DNA of 40,974 nucleotides from an uncultured Rivibacter sp. (GCA_946481025.1 CAMLNA010000023.1:1-40974), one strand, 5' to 3'; counted from the stretch's first letter, positions 1 through 10,429 are shown. Notes: generated by a model from the letters alone, not told the origin. Numbers and translations: made by a program.

Positions 1-124
1 CGGCAAGATCATCCCGGCCCGCCTGACCGGCACCCGCGCGATCTACCAGCGCCAGCTGTCCACGTGCATCAAGCGCGCCCGCTACCTGGCGCTGCTGCCG
101 TACAGCGACCAGCACAAGGTCTAA
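1..124 (+). CDS. rpsR: 30S ribosomal protein S18, C-terminal part
   Basis: The window opens inside a gene whose last 40 residues read [14 protein letters not shown]...LPYSDQHKV before a TAA at 122-124. This is the C-terminus of ribosomal protein S18, which binds 16S rRNA next to S6 on the platform of the small subunit. The RLTGT and [13 protein letters not shown] segments are typical of the family. Only the 3' end is present; the start lies outside the window. It is followed after 15 bases by rplI on the same strand, the usual rpsF-(priB)-rpsR-rplI ribosomal operon order, so the two are very probably cotranscribed. Confidence 0.95.
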   Translation, partial: GKIIPARLTGTRAIYQRQLSTCIKRARYLALLPYSDQHKV

Positions 125-139
125 GAGGAGCAAGACGAC

Positions 140-592
140 ATGCAAGTGATCCTGCTCGAGAAAGTCGCCAACCTGGGCAACCTGGGCGATGTGGTGAAGG
201 TGAAGGACGGCTTTGCCCGCAACTTCCTCATCCCCACCGGCTCGGCCCGCCGCGCCACTGAAGCCGCCATCAAGGAGTTCGAAGCCAAGCGCGCCGAACT
301 CGAGAAGGCCCAGGCCGACAAGCTGTCTACCGCACAGACCCAGGGCGAGAAGCTCGCCGGCAAGACCGTCTCCATCACCCAGAAGGCTGGTGTCGATGGC
401 CGCCTGTTCGGCTCCGTCACCAACTTCGACATCGCCGAAGGCCTGAAGAAGCTCGGCTTCGAGGTGGTGAAGTCGCAAGTGCGCCTGCCCAATGGGCCCC
501 TGAAGGTCGTGGGCGACCACGCCGTGTCCGTGGCTCTGCACACGGACGTGGTGGTGGACGTCACCGTCACCGTGGTGGGCGAGACCGACTGA
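140..592 (+). CDS. rplI: 50S ribosomal protein L9
   Basis: This 150-residue protein has the usual length and sequence of bacterial L9. It binds 23S rRNA near the base of the L1 stalk and helps keep the reading frame. Residues 1-45 carry the N-terminal rRNA-binding domain with the family signature ([17 protein letters not shown]). A charged connecting helix follows (about 45-75, rich in K, E and A), then the C-terminal domain with [16 protein letters not shown]. The ATG at 140 is preceded by a strong Shine-Dalgarno AGAGGAG directly after the rpsR stop. A hairpin terminator at 615-639 closes the ribosomal operon. Confidence 0.97.
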   Translation: MQVILLEKVANLGNLGDVVKVKDGFARNFLIPTGSARRATEAAIKEFEAKRAELEKAQADKLSTAQTQGEKLAGKTVSITQKAGVDGRLFGSVTNFDIAEGLKKLGFEVVKSQVRLPNGPLKVVGDHAVSVALHTDVVVDVTVTVVGETD

Positions 593-614
593 GCGCAGCG
601 CGTTCCCACAGACG

Positions 615-639
615 AAGGCCGGTCTAGACCGGCCTTTTT
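615..639 (+). terminator. Rho-independent terminator after rplI
   Basis: An inverted repeat AAGGCCGGTC/GACCGGCCTT (615-636), with almost no loop, runs into a T-run (TTTTT, 635-639). It lies 22 bases after the rplI stop and separates the ribosomal genes from dnaB. Confidence 0.85.
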
Positions 640-670
640 CATTCTGCCTACAGCTTGTCCCGGGGTAGTG

Positions 671-706
671 CACAGCCTTGTCCACATACACACAGGCTTG
701 TCCACT
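671..706 (+). promoter_or_regulatory. DnaA-box-like direct repeats upstream of dnaB
   Basis: Two near-identical 15-mers, CACAGCCTTGTCCAC (671-685) and CACAGGCTTGTCCAC (691-705), repeat with a period of exactly 20 bases. Each contains a 9-mer close to the DnaA box TTATCCACA: TTGTCCACA at 678-686 (one mismatch) and TTGTCCACT at 698-706 (two mismatches). Weaker TTGTC copies occur at 655 and 706. They lie just upstream of a possible promoter, TTGTCG (706-711), 17 bases, TATCTT (729-734). DnaA binding is inferred, not shown. Confidence 0.5.
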
Positions 707-734
707 TGTCGACGCGTGAGCCGCCCTCTATCTT
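706..734 (+). promoter_or_regulatory. Possible sigma-70 promoter of dnaB
   Basis: TTGTCG (706-711) and TATCTT (729-734) are separated by 17 bases. The ATG of dnaB is at 744, so the transcript would have almost no leader, which fits the absence of a Shine-Dalgarno sequence there. The -35 touches the second DnaA-box-like repeat. Confidence 0.35.
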
Positions 735-743
735 CAGCCTCTT

Positions 744-2189
744 ATGTCCGCCATCCTCTCCGGTGCTGATTTCCAGGGTTCACCACGTCGCGGCAGTGAC
801 GACGAAGTTGCGCGCCTGCGCATCCCGCCGCACTCGATCGAGGCCGAGCAGAGCGTGCTGGGCGGCCTGCTGCTCGACAACAGCGCCTGGGACCGCGCGG
901 GCGACCTGGTCACCGAGAGCGATTTCTATCGCCACGACCACCGCCTGATCTTTGCGGCCATCGGTGGCCTGATCAACGCCAGCAAGCCGGCCGACGTCAT
1001 CACCGTGTTCGAGCAGTTGCAGTCGCTCGGCAAGACGGAGGAGGTCGGCGGGCTTGCCTACCTGAACTCGCTGGCGCAGAGCGTTCCGAGCGCCGCGAAC
1101 CTCCGGCGTTATGCAGAGATCGTTCGCGAGCGGGCCATTCTGCGCAAGCTGGTCACCGTGAGCGACGAGATCGCGACTGCCGCGTTCAATCCGCAGGGGC
1201 GCCCGGTGCCGCAGATCTTGGACGAGGCCGAAGGCAAGATCTTCAAGATCGGTGAGGAAGGCTCGCGCAACAAGCAGGGCTTCCAGTCGATGGACAACCT
1301 CGTGGTGGACCTGCTCGACCGCGTCACCGAGCTGTACGAGAACGGCGCGGAAGAGGTGACCGGCGTGCGTTCGGGCTTCTTCGACCTCGACCGGATGACC
1401 GCGGGCCTGCAACCCGGCGACCTGATCGTGCTGGCCGCACGTCCCTCGATGGGCAAGACGGCCTTCGCACTGAACATCGCCGAGAACGTGGCTGCGAACG
1501 AAGGCCTGCCCGCCGTCGTGTTTTCGATGGAAATGGGGGCCGCCCAGCTCGCGCTGCGTATGGTGGGCTCGATGGGGCGCATCGACCAGCAGCATCTGCG
1601 CACGGGCAAGCTCAACGACGACGAGTGGGGGCGCCTGAGCGACGCGGTCGAGAAGATGCGCAACGTCAGCCTCTTCATCGACGAGACGCCCGGTCTCAGC
1701 CCCAGCGAACTGCGCGCCCGCGCGCGGCGACAGGCCCGCCAGTGCGGCAAGCTGGGGCTCATCGTCGTGGACTACCTCCAGCTGATGACGGGTTCCGGCG
1801 GCGGCAGCGAAGAAAACCGTGCCACGGTGCTGGGCGAGATCTCCCGAGGCTTGAAGGCGTTGGCCAAGGAACTTCAGTGCCCGGTGATCGCGCTGTCGCA
1901 GCTCAACCGCAGCGTCGAGACGCGAACCGACAAGCGGCCGATGATGAGCGACTTGCGGGAGTCCGGGGCCATCGAACAGGACGCCGACGTGATCATGTTC
2001 ATCTACCGGGACGAGTACTACAACCGCCCGGACGGTCCCAACCCGACCAAGGAACCCGGCGTGGCCGAGATCATCATTGCCAAGCAGCGTAACGGTCCGG
2101 TCGGCACGGTGAAGCTGGCGTTCCTGAAGCCGCTGACCAAGTTCGACAACCTCGCGCCTGGGTACGACAGCGGCGGCAGCGAGTACTGA
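744..2189 (+). CDS. dnaB: Replicative DNA helicase DnaB
   Basis: This 481-residue protein is the hexameric 5'-3' helicase that unwinds DNA at the replication fork and contacts primase. The N-terminal DnaB domain (about 25-130) starts with PPHSIEAEQSVLGGLLLDN. A linker leads to the RecA-like C-terminal ATPase (about 190-470). It has Walker A RPSMGKTAF (Lys238), Walker B LIVVDYLQLM, and the DLRESGAIEQDADVI segment typical of the family. Length and motifs are complete, and no intein interrupts the Walker region. The start follows no clear Shine-Dalgarno sequence. It stands downstream of rpsR-rplI, as in many betaproteobacteria, but behind its own terminator and upstream repeats, suggesting independent transcription. 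Confidence 0.97.
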   Translation: MSAILSGADFQGSPRRGSDDEVARLRIPPHSIEAEQSVLGGLLLDNSAWDRAGDLVTESDFYRHDHRLIFAAIGGLINASKPADVITVFEQLQSLGKTEEVGGLAYLNSLAQSVPSAANLRRYAEIVRERAILRKLVTVSDEIATAAFNPQGRPVPQILDEAEGKIFKIGEEGSRNKQGFQSMDNLVVDLLDRVTELYENGAEEVTGVRSGFFDLDRMTAGLQPGDLIVLAARPSMGKTAFALNIAENVAANEGLPAVVFSMEMGAAQLALRMVGSMGRIDQQHLRTGKLNDDEWGRLSDAVEKMRNVSLFIDETPGLSPSELRARARRQARQCGKLGLIVVDYLQLMTGSGGGSEENRATVLGEISRGLKALAKELQCPVIALSQLNRSVETRTDKRPMMSDLRESGAIEQDADVIMFIYRDEYYNRPDGPNPTKEPGVAEIIIAKQRNGPVGTVKLAFLKPLTKFDNLAPGYDSGGSEY

Positions 2190-2208
2190 CGAAGAACGAA
2201 ACGAACAA

Positions 2209-2240
2209 ATGAGAACGGGGCCCGTGGGCCCCGTTCTCAT
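2209..2240. terminator. Bidirectional hairpin between dnaB and the BI-1 gene
   Basis: A perfect 15-base inverted repeat (ATGAGAACGGGGCCC, 2-base loop, GGGCCCCGTTCTCAT) sits between two convergent genes. There is no long T-run on either side, so it is a strong hairpin whose terminator role is likely but not certain. Confidence 0.65.
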
Positions 2241-2261
2241 GTCTGATGCAGACGTGCCTGC

Positions 2262-2951
2262 TTATTCGCGTTCGCCGCCGAAGATCCCCAGCAATGCAAG
2301 CAGCGACTGGAACACGTTGTAGATGTCCAGGTAGATCGCGAGCGTGGCCGAGATGTAGTTGGTTTCGCCGCCGTCGATCACCCGCTTCAGGTCATACAGC
2401 ATGAAGGCGGAGAACAGACCGATCGCCACCACGCTCAGCGTCAGCATCAGCGCCGACGACTGCAGGAACACGTTCACGATGCCGGCCACCAGCAGCATGA
2501 TGGCGCCGACGAACAGGAACTTGCCCATGCCGCTCAGATCGCGCTTGATGACCGTGGCGAGCGAAGCCATGGCGAAGAACACCACTGCGGTGCCGCCAAA
2601 CGCCGTCATGATCAGCGACGAGCCGTTCTTGAAGCCCAGGATCACGGCCAGCAGCCGCGAGAGCATCAGCCCCATGAAGAACGTGAAGCCCAGTAGCATG
2701 ACCACGCCGGTGGACGAGTGCTTTGTCTTCTCGATGGCGAACATGAAACCGAAGGCGCCCACGAGGAACACGATCAGGCTCATGCCGTTGCCCATGGCGG
2801 CCATGATGCCGGTGCTGACGCCGACCCATGCGCCCAGCACCGTGGGCACCAGGGACAACGCCAGCAGCCAATAGGTGTTGCGCAACACCCGGTTGCGCTG
2901 TTCGGCCAGGGCGCCCGAGCCAGCGTAAACGGTTTGCAGAGTCTCGTTCAT
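2262..2951 (-). CDS. Bax inhibitor-1 (BI-1)/YccA family membrane protein
   Basis: This 229-residue protein is almost entirely hydrophobic, with about seven membrane segments after a short N-terminus (MNETLQTVYAG...RNRVLRNTYWLLALSL). The layout, and the C-terminal run with LYDLKRVIDGGE and ATLAIYLDIYNVFQSLL, are typical of the BI-1/UPF0005 family (YbhL, YccA). Members are inner-membrane proteins linked to ion leak and to control of FtsH. The exact function here is unknown. The start is backed by GGAG nine bases upstream. A -10 TAGAAT lies on the minus strand at 3000-2995. The gene converges on dnaB and stands alone. ftsH is in the same window, but a functional link is only inferred from YccA. 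Confidence 0.9.
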   Translation of the reverse strand: MNETLQTVYAGSGALAEQRNRVLRNTYWLLALSLVPTVLGAWVGVSTGIMAAMGNGMSLIVFLVGAFGFMFAIEKTKHSSTGVVMLLGFTFFMGLMLSRLLAVILGFKNGSSLIMTAFGGTAVVFFAMASLATVIKRDLSGMGKFLFVGAIMLLVAGIVNVFLQSSALMLTLSVVAIGLFSAFMLYDLKRVIDGGETNYISATLAIYLDIYNVFQSLLALLGIFGGERE

Positions 2952-2994
2952 TGCATCTCCATAGAAGAACGGTCCGGATAGACCGATGCGGAGG

Positions 2995-3000
2995 ATTCTA
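2995..3000 (-). promoter_or_regulatory. -10 element of the BI-1 gene
   Basis: TAGAAT on the minus strand, followed by CC, lies about 45 bases upstream of the start codon at 2951. The -35 at 17 bases (ATTTTC) is poor, so the call rests on the -10 and its position. Confidence 0.4.
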
Positions 3001-3101
3001 GTTCCTGCGTTGCCGAGGAAAATACCCTCCCGCCTTGCAGCGCAATGGCCCCCGGTCCTGCGCTGTGGCTTTCTCGATGTCTGAACTCAATTGACGCCAA
3101 C

Positions 3102-3512
3102 ATGAACACCAAACCCTCCCTGAGCCTGTCGGACGTGAAGGCGATTGCCGCAGCGGCCGAAGCGGAAGCTGTCAAGAACGCCTGGAACGTGAGCATTGCC
3201 GTCGTGGACGACGGCGGGCACCTGCTGTGGTTCCAGCGCCTGGATGGCGCCGCTCCCATTTCTTCTCTCATTGCGCCGGCCAAGGCGCGCACGGCCGCGC
3301 TTGGACGCCGCGAAAGCAAGGTCTACGAGGAAATCATCAACCAGGGGAGGACGTCGTTCCTGAGCGCCCCGACGCTCGAGGGAATGCTCGAGGGCGGTGT
3401 GCCGATCATGGTTTCGGGACAGTGTGTCGGTGCCGTGGGTGTCAGCGGCGTCAAGTCACCCGAGGATGCGCAGATCGCGCGGGCCGGCATCGCCGCGGTC
3501 GTAGGGGCCTGA
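3102..3512 (+). CDS. GlcG/HbpS-like heme-binding family protein (DUF336)
   Basis: A 136-residue protein of the GlcG/HbpS fold. Visible family features are an N-terminal helix with DVKAIAAAAEAEAVKN, then VSIAVVDDGGHLLWFQRLDGA, a helix with KARTAA, and a glycine-rich C-terminal half with LEGGVPIMVSGQCVGAVGVSG. HbpS from Streptomyces binds heme and iron, but most members of this family have no proven role. I chose the ATG at 3102 because family proteins begin just before the first helix; the frame stays open to 3045, but that extension does not look like protein. The ribosome site is weak. It lies close to hemP and bfd, so an iron or heme role is possible but only inferred. Confidence 0.85.
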   Translation: MNTKPSLSLSDVKAIAAAAEAEAVKNAWNVSIAVVDDGGHLLWFQRLDGAAPISSLIAPAKARTAALGRRESKVYEEIINQGRTSFLSAPTLEGMLEGGVPIMVSGQCVGAVGVSGVKSPEDAQIARAGIAAVVGA

Positions 3513-3617
3513 CGGGCAAAAAGTGCGTGGCTGAACGCTCCGGTGTTGCCGGAATGTGTGGCTGCGCAAATGGACCGTTCACTGCGGTGCAGTACGGTCC
3601 CCCCACGATGATCGGTG

Positions 3618-3827
3618 CTATTTGGTCAGGATCAGTTTGCCGAGCTTGGTGGCGCGCAACTGGTACAGCGCGCCGTTGTGCTGGATCTGGATCACCTTGC
3701 GGCCGCGCATCAGCAGGTCGCTTGCGAGGGTGAGTTCTGCAGCAGGCATCTGTGGCTCCATGACGACTGGGCCGTGGGCGCGCAGCGGCTGCGAGTGGGG
3801 GGGCAAGGTGAAGGTTTTCATTTGCAC
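3618..3827 (-). CDS. hemP: Hemin uptake protein HemP/HmuP
   Basis: A small protein, 69 residues from the GTG at 3827 or 67 from the ATG at 3821. Its C-terminal part (LLMRGRKVIQIQHNGALYQL, then RATKLGKLILTK) is the HemP/HmuP signature, ending with the usual GKLILTK. Known relatives in Burkholderia and Bradyrhizobium are needed for expression of TonB-dependent heme receptors, so this may be a regulator rather than a transporter. No start has a convincing Shine-Dalgarno sequence; a third ATG inside (residue 23) would leave just the conserved core. It follows bfd on the same strand and probably shares its Fur-type promoter. No heme receptor gene lies next to it here. Confidence 0.85.
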   Translation of the reverse strand: MQMKTFTLPPHSQPLRAHGPVVMEPQMPAAELTLASDLLMRGRKVIQIQHNGALYQLRATKLGKLILTK

Positions 3828-3852
3828 AGGGTGTGGCCGGTGCCACGAAGAG

Positions 3853-3921
3853 TCATCGGTGTTTTGACAACGCCCACCACGTTCCCAGAAGAACGATCAG
3901 CAGGCTTGCAAACCATTCCAT
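3853..3921 (-). CDS. Possible 22-residue single-span membrane peptide
   Basis: Between bfd and hemP the minus strand holds a short frame, MEWFASLLIVLLGTWWALSK plus HR, ending in TGA at 3853. It has one acidic residue at the front, about 15 hydrophobic or aromatic residues, and a basic SKHR tail, the look of a tiny inner-membrane protein. Its ATG lies six bases past the bfd stop, so it could be translated by coupling, since no Shine-Dalgarno sequence is seen. Codons do not show the strong GC third-position bias of neighbours (TTT, GCA, GTT, CTT, GGA, TCA, AAA, CGA), which counts against it. I do not recognise a family. Chance is possible. Confidence 0.35.
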   Translation of the reverse strand: MEWFASLLIVLLGTWWALSKHR

Positions 3922-3927
3922 GGTGAG

Positions 3928-4143
3928 TCAGGCCAGTGCCAGCGCCGCCGTCCCTGCAGGGGCGGTGTGTCGGTGGGCGGGTGCCAACGCCGAGTCGAAT
4001 ACAGCGCGCGCGCAATCGGTGCAGCGGCCGCAGCAGGTGGACACACCCAGTTCCATCTGCAGCTCGTCAAAAGTCGCGCAACCTTGCTGGGCGGTGCGCT
4101 CGATATCGCGATTGGAGATGCGGCGGCAAACACAGACGATCAT
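3928..4143 (-). CDS. bfd: Bacterioferritin-associated ferredoxin
   Basis: A 71-residue [2Fe-2S] protein. The cluster ligands form the Bfd pattern CVC near the start (MIVCVCRRISNRDIE) and CCGRC later (STCCGRCTDCARAVF). A further cysteine sits at TDCA. Bfd docks on bacterioferritin and passes electrons to its heme so that stored ferric iron is released as ferrous iron. It is made when iron is scarce. This agrees with the Fur-box promoter 39 bases upstream of its ATG. The family is usually 60-70 residues long; the tail after the last cysteine (HRHTAPAGTAALALA) is an extra low-complexity end. It is probably cotranscribed with hemP; bfr is about 1 kb away on the same strand. Confidence 0.9.
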   Translation of the reverse strand: MIVCVCRRISNRDIERTAQQGCATFDELQMELGVSTCCGRCTDCARAVFDSALAPAHRHTAPAGTAALALA

Positions 4144-4175
4144 GGCGGCAGAGGAAATGCGCTGAACTGATCGTC

Positions 4176-4204
4176 AGTATAAATAAGAATGATTCGCAAT
4201 ACAA
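4176..4204 (-). promoter_or_regulatory. Sigma-70 promoter of bfd-hemP
   Basis: On the minus strand TTGTAT (4204-4199), a 17-base spacer and TATACT (4181-4176) form a good promoter, about 33 bases from the bfd ATG. The spacer is entirely taken up by the Fur-type box at 4182-4200, a layout in which a bound repressor would block RNA polymerase. Confidence 0.7.
4182..4200. promoter_or_regulatory. Fur box controlling bfd-hemP
   Basis: AATAAGAATGATTCGCAAT is a clear Fur-type operator (compare GATAATGATAATCATTATC). It shares the core GAATGATTCGC with the site at 23701-23719. Its position between -35 and -10 predicts repression when iron is plentiful. Confidence 0.75.
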
Positions 4205-4429
4205 CGGGTGCACCCCTCGAAGTGCAGGGACTTCGCCACGGCGGGCAGGTAGATGGATTCGCCAGCGTTGCAACCGCACACCAATAGGCGCCCGGCACAC
4301 CCTCTTGAGAGGGGCGCGCGTGCCAAAGATGCTCCCTAAAGTCACGCCGTTTTCGTCGTGGGCGGTGTTCGAAGGGAGGACAGATGCGAGCGAAGAACGA
4401 CCTGCCGTGTCGCAGCAGGGAGCGTGGCG

Positions 4430-5161
4430 ATGACTAGGGTTGTCGAAGTGTCGGCAGCCAGCGGGCGCCAGAACGCCACGGCGGGGGTCTACGGGGCGCG
4501 CGCCACCGTGTGGTTTCCGCTGGCCTTGTTCAGCCTGGTGCTGGGCGCTTACTGGTGGCGTCAGGAAGGGGGCTGGCAGTGGCCGGCTCTCGCCTGGTTT
4601 GCCGCTGCCGTGCTCCAGATGGTGATTCGCTGGCCGCATGTGCAGCGCAATCGGGGCAACCAGGCCGTGGGGCGGCGTGTAGGACGTCTTGAGCAGTGGC
4701 TGATGCTTGTGGTCTTTCTCACGCTGTGCTGCGTGCCGATGTTGTACCTCGCCACCCCATGGTTCGACCGCTTCGACTACACGGTGCCGGCGCCTTTCGC
4801 GCTTGTGGCGGTGGCGATGATGGCCGTGTCCCTATGGCTCTTTCATCTGAGTCATGCGCAACTCGGGCGCAATTGGTCGCCTTCGCTCGAGATCCGGCAG
4901 GAGCACAGCCTGGTGACGACGGGTGTGTATGCCAGGGTTCGGCATCCGATGTACAGCTCCATATGGCTGTTTGCGCTTGCGCAGCCGCTGCTGGTGCAGA
5001 ACTGGCTGGCGGGTGCCCTGGCGGTGCCCGGCTTTGCGCTGCTGTATTTCCTGCGGGTCAACGAAGAAGAGCGCCTGATGCTCGACTCGTTCGGGGAAGA
5101 ATATCGCGCCTACATGGCGCGCACGGGTCGCCTGTGGCCGCGGTGGAGGGGGGCGGCTTGA
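4430..5161 (+). CDS. Isoprenylcysteine carboxyl methyltransferase-family membrane protein
   Basis: A 243-residue protein with about five membrane segments. The C-terminal half carries the ICMT/Ste14-type signature: HSLVTTGVYARVRHPMYSS, then a membrane pair, then NEEERLMLDSFGEEYRAYM ending in TGRLWPRW. These residues bind S-adenosylmethionine and the substrate in the family. Bacterial members rarely have a proven substrate, since bacteria lack prenylated CaaX proteins; lipid or isoprenoid methylation is possible. I chose the ATG at 4430 because GGGAG (4418-4422) precedes it at a good distance; the frame stays open further up, but that part looks non-coding. It stands alone between the bfd promoter and the convergent bfr. 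Confidence 0.85.
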   Translation: MTRVVEVSAASGRQNATAGVYGARATVWFPLALFSLVLGAYWWRQEGGWQWPALAWFAAAVLQMVIRWPHVQRNRGNQAVGRRVGRLEQWLMLVVFLTLCCVPMLYLATPWFDRFDYTVPAPFALVAVAMMAVSLWLFHLSHAQLGRNWSPSLEIRQEHSLVTTGVYARVRHPMYSSIWLFALAQPLLVQNWLAGALAVPGFALLYFLRVNEEERLMLDSFGEEYRAYMARTGRLWPRWRGAA

Positions 5162-5184
5162 AGCCCCACCCGCCGCCGGCGAGA

Positions 5185-5661
5185 TCAGGCGGCGTCGCCC
5201 ATCTGTGATTGCAGGTAGTTCTGCAGACCTACCTTGTCCAGCACGTCGATCTGCGTTTCAAGGAAGTCGATGTGCTCCTCGGTGTCGTCGAGGATGTCCT
5301 GCAGAAGATCGCGTGACACGTAGTCCCGCACCGACTCGCAATAGGCGATGGCGTCCTTCAGTGTCAGCTGGGCGGCGCTTTCGAGCTGCAGGTCACAGTT
5401 CAGCAGTTCCGGTACGTCTTCGCCGATCAGCAGCTTGCCGAGGTCCTGGAGGTTTGGCAGGCCGTCGAGCATGAAGATGCGTTCCATCAGACGGTCGGCA
5501 TGCTTCATCTCGCCGATGGACTCCTCGTACTCTTTCTTTGCCAGCTTGTCGAAGCCCCAGTGCTTCAGCATCCGGTAATGCAGGAAGTACTGGTTGGTTG
5601 CAGTGAGTTCGTTCTTCAGCTGCGCGTTGAGGAAGTCGATGACCTTGGGGTCGCCTTTCAT
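5185..5661 (-). CDS. bfr: Bacterioferritin
   Basis: A 158-residue bacterioferritin, the subunit of the 24-mer that oxidises ferrous iron and stores it. Numbering matches E. coli Bfr without gaps. The heme ligand Met52 and ferroxidase ligands Glu18, Glu51, His54, Glu94 and His130 are present, but position 127, a glutamate in E. coli, is threonine (sequence [13 protein letters not shown]). Neighbouring Glu128 and Glu129 might substitute. The start is set by AGGAGG four bases upstream. No Fur box is seen before it, unlike bfd, which fits opposite regulation: storage when iron is plentiful, release when scarce. It converges on the ICMT-family gene. Confidence 0.95.
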   Translation of the reverse strand: MKGDPKVIDFLNAQLKNELTATNQYFLHYRMLKHWGFDKLAKKEYEESIGEMKHADRLMERIFMLDGLPNLQDLGKLLIGEDVPELLNCDLQLESAAQLTLKDAIAYCESVRDYVSRDLLQDILDDTEEHIDFLETQIDVLDKVGLQNYLQSQMGDAA

Positions 5662-5817
5662 GGGGCCTCCTAAGTTGTTGTCGCGCGATTATCGAAGTGG
5701 CTTCGAACGGTTTCCAGTTGCGGCGCATATCCACCATCTGCTGCTCTGGATGCGGATGAGAGTCAGGCGCAACTGCATGCACGCGAGCTGGTAGACGGCG
5801 AGAGGATGCCGGCGGGC

Positions 5818-5823
5818 TATAAT
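5818..5823 (+). promoter_or_regulatory. -10 element of carAB
   Basis: A perfect TATAAT followed by CCCGCGG. No good -35 lies at 16-18 bases. From here to the carA start is a leader of about 100 bases with a GC-rich discriminator at its beginning. The leader could carry regulation, but I see no clear hairpin pair in it. Confidence 0.6.
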
Positions 5824-5918
5824 CCCGCGGTTTACCTGCAATCACCCCGCCCACTCGAGACTCCAGCCGATTCCTGCGGACTCACGCTTGAAGAGCAGAG
5901 CTGGGCGCGACTCTCGAC

Positions 5919-5922
5919 GGAG
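5919..5922 (+). promoter_or_regulatory. Ribosome binding site deciding the carA start
   Basis: GGAG six bases before the GTG at 5929. No other in-frame start upstream (frame open from 5806) has a comparable site. Confidence 0.6.
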
Positions 5923-5928
5923 ATCCCC

Positions 5929-7096
5929 GTGCTGCCCGTACTGCCCAAAGCTCTTCTCGCACTCGCAGACGGCACGGTCTTTCAAGGCACCTCGATCGGC
6001 GCTGCCGGTCAGACAGTCGGTGAAGTGGTGTTCAACACCTCGCTCACCGGCTACCAGGAAATCCTCACCGACCCCAGCTATTGCCGGCAGATCGTCACGC
6101 TGACGTATCCGCACATCGGCAATACCGGCGTGAACGAAGAGGATGTGGAGGCTAAGAAAGTCCATGCCGCAGGACTGATCATCAAGGACCTTCCGGTTCT
6201 CGAGTCCAACTTCCGCAAGACCCGCACGCTGTCGCAGTACCTGCGGGACGAAGGCACCGTTGCCATTGCCGACATCGACACGCGCAGGCTGACGCGCGTG
6301 CTGCGAACCAACGGCGCGCAGAACGGCTGCATCCTCGCGCTGCAAGCCGGCGAGGACATCACGCCAGAGCTTTTGGCCGATGCTGTGGCCAAGGCAAAAG
6401 CTGCGCCCAGCATGGCCGGGCTCGACTTGGCCAAGGTCGTGAGCGTGACCGAGCCTTACCTGTGGGACCAGACCGAATGGAAGCTGGTCAACGTCGACGG
6501 CCAACCCGGCTATGGCCGGCAGACGTCCCCCAGGTTCCATGTGGTCGCCTACGACTTCGGCGTGAAGCAAAACATCTTGCGCATGCTGGCGCAGCGTGGC
6601 TGCCGCGTGACGGTGGTGCCCGCCCAGACGGGTTCAGCCGAAGTGCTGAAGTACAAGCCCGATGGCATTTTCCTCAGCAACGGCCCCGGCGATCCGGAGC
6701 CCTGCGACTACGCCATCACCGCGACACGTGAACTCATCGACACGGGCATCCCGACCTTCGGCATCTGCCTGGGCCATCAGATCCTCGCGCTGGCCTCCGG
6801 CGCGAAAACCTTCAAGATGAAGTTCGGTCACCATGGCGCCAACCATCCGGTGAAGGACCTCGACGACGGGCGGGTCAGCATCACCAGCCAGAACCATGGT
6901 TTCGCGGTGGACGAAAAGACGCTGCCGGCGAACCTGCGCCCCACGCACGTGTCGCTGTTCGACGGCACGCTGCAGGGCCTCGCGCGCACCGACAAGCCCG
7001 CGTTCTGCTTCCAGGGGCATCCCGAAGCATCGCCCGGACCTCATGACATCGGATACCTCTTCGACCGCTTCGTGGCGTTGATGACGGAGACGAGCA

Positions 7097-7104
<8 letters not shown>
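5929..7104 (+). CDS. carA: Carbamoyl-phosphate synthase small (glutaminase) subunit
   Basis: A 391-residue class I glutamine amidotransferase that releases ammonia from glutamine for CarB, feeding arginine and pyrimidine synthesis. The N-terminal CarA domain (about 5-140) begins with [18 protein letters not shown] and contains [11 protein letters not shown]. The glutaminase domain (about 195-385) has the nucleophile Cys280 in FGICLGHQI and His364/Glu366 in [10 protein letters not shown] chose the GTG at 5929 because GGAG precedes it and the family starts just before ALLALADG. The last codons overlap the start of carB by eight bases (AATGCCTAA), so translation of the two is coupled. Confidence 0.95.
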
Positions 7105-10351
<3,247 letters not shown>

Positions 10352-10371
10352 ACTTTTGCCGTCAAACAACA

Positions 10372-10411
10372 CGGCCGCCGCCGGGGCACTGGGGGCGGCT
10401 GGATTTTTTTT
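10372..10411 (+). terminator. Probable terminator between carB and greA
   Basis: A GC-rich region (GGCCGCCGCC...GGGGGCGGCT) that can fold through GCCGCC/GGCGGC is followed by eight Ts (10404-10411). It starts about 20 bases after the carB stop. The stem is not perfect and greA starts 18 bases later, so it may be partial or an attenuator. Confidence 0.55.
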
Positions 10412-10429
10412 GTCTCGAGGATTTTGCTC

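Noticed and set aside
780..2240. A 486-codon minus-strand frame over dnaB
   Set aside because: Shadow of dnaB, no recognisable domain.
3045..3101. N-terminal extension of the GlcG-like protein
   Set aside because: MAPGPALWLSRCLNS... does not match the family and lies over the intergenic region; the ATG at 3102 fits better.
3540..3554. Small hairpin TCCGG-TGTTG-CCGGA between the GlcG-like gene and hemP
   Set aside because: Five-base stem without a T-run, too weak to call a terminator.
4358..4429. N-terminal extension of the ICMT-family protein
   Set aside because: Arginine- and cysteine-rich, not membrane-like; the ATG at 4430 has a good ribosome site.
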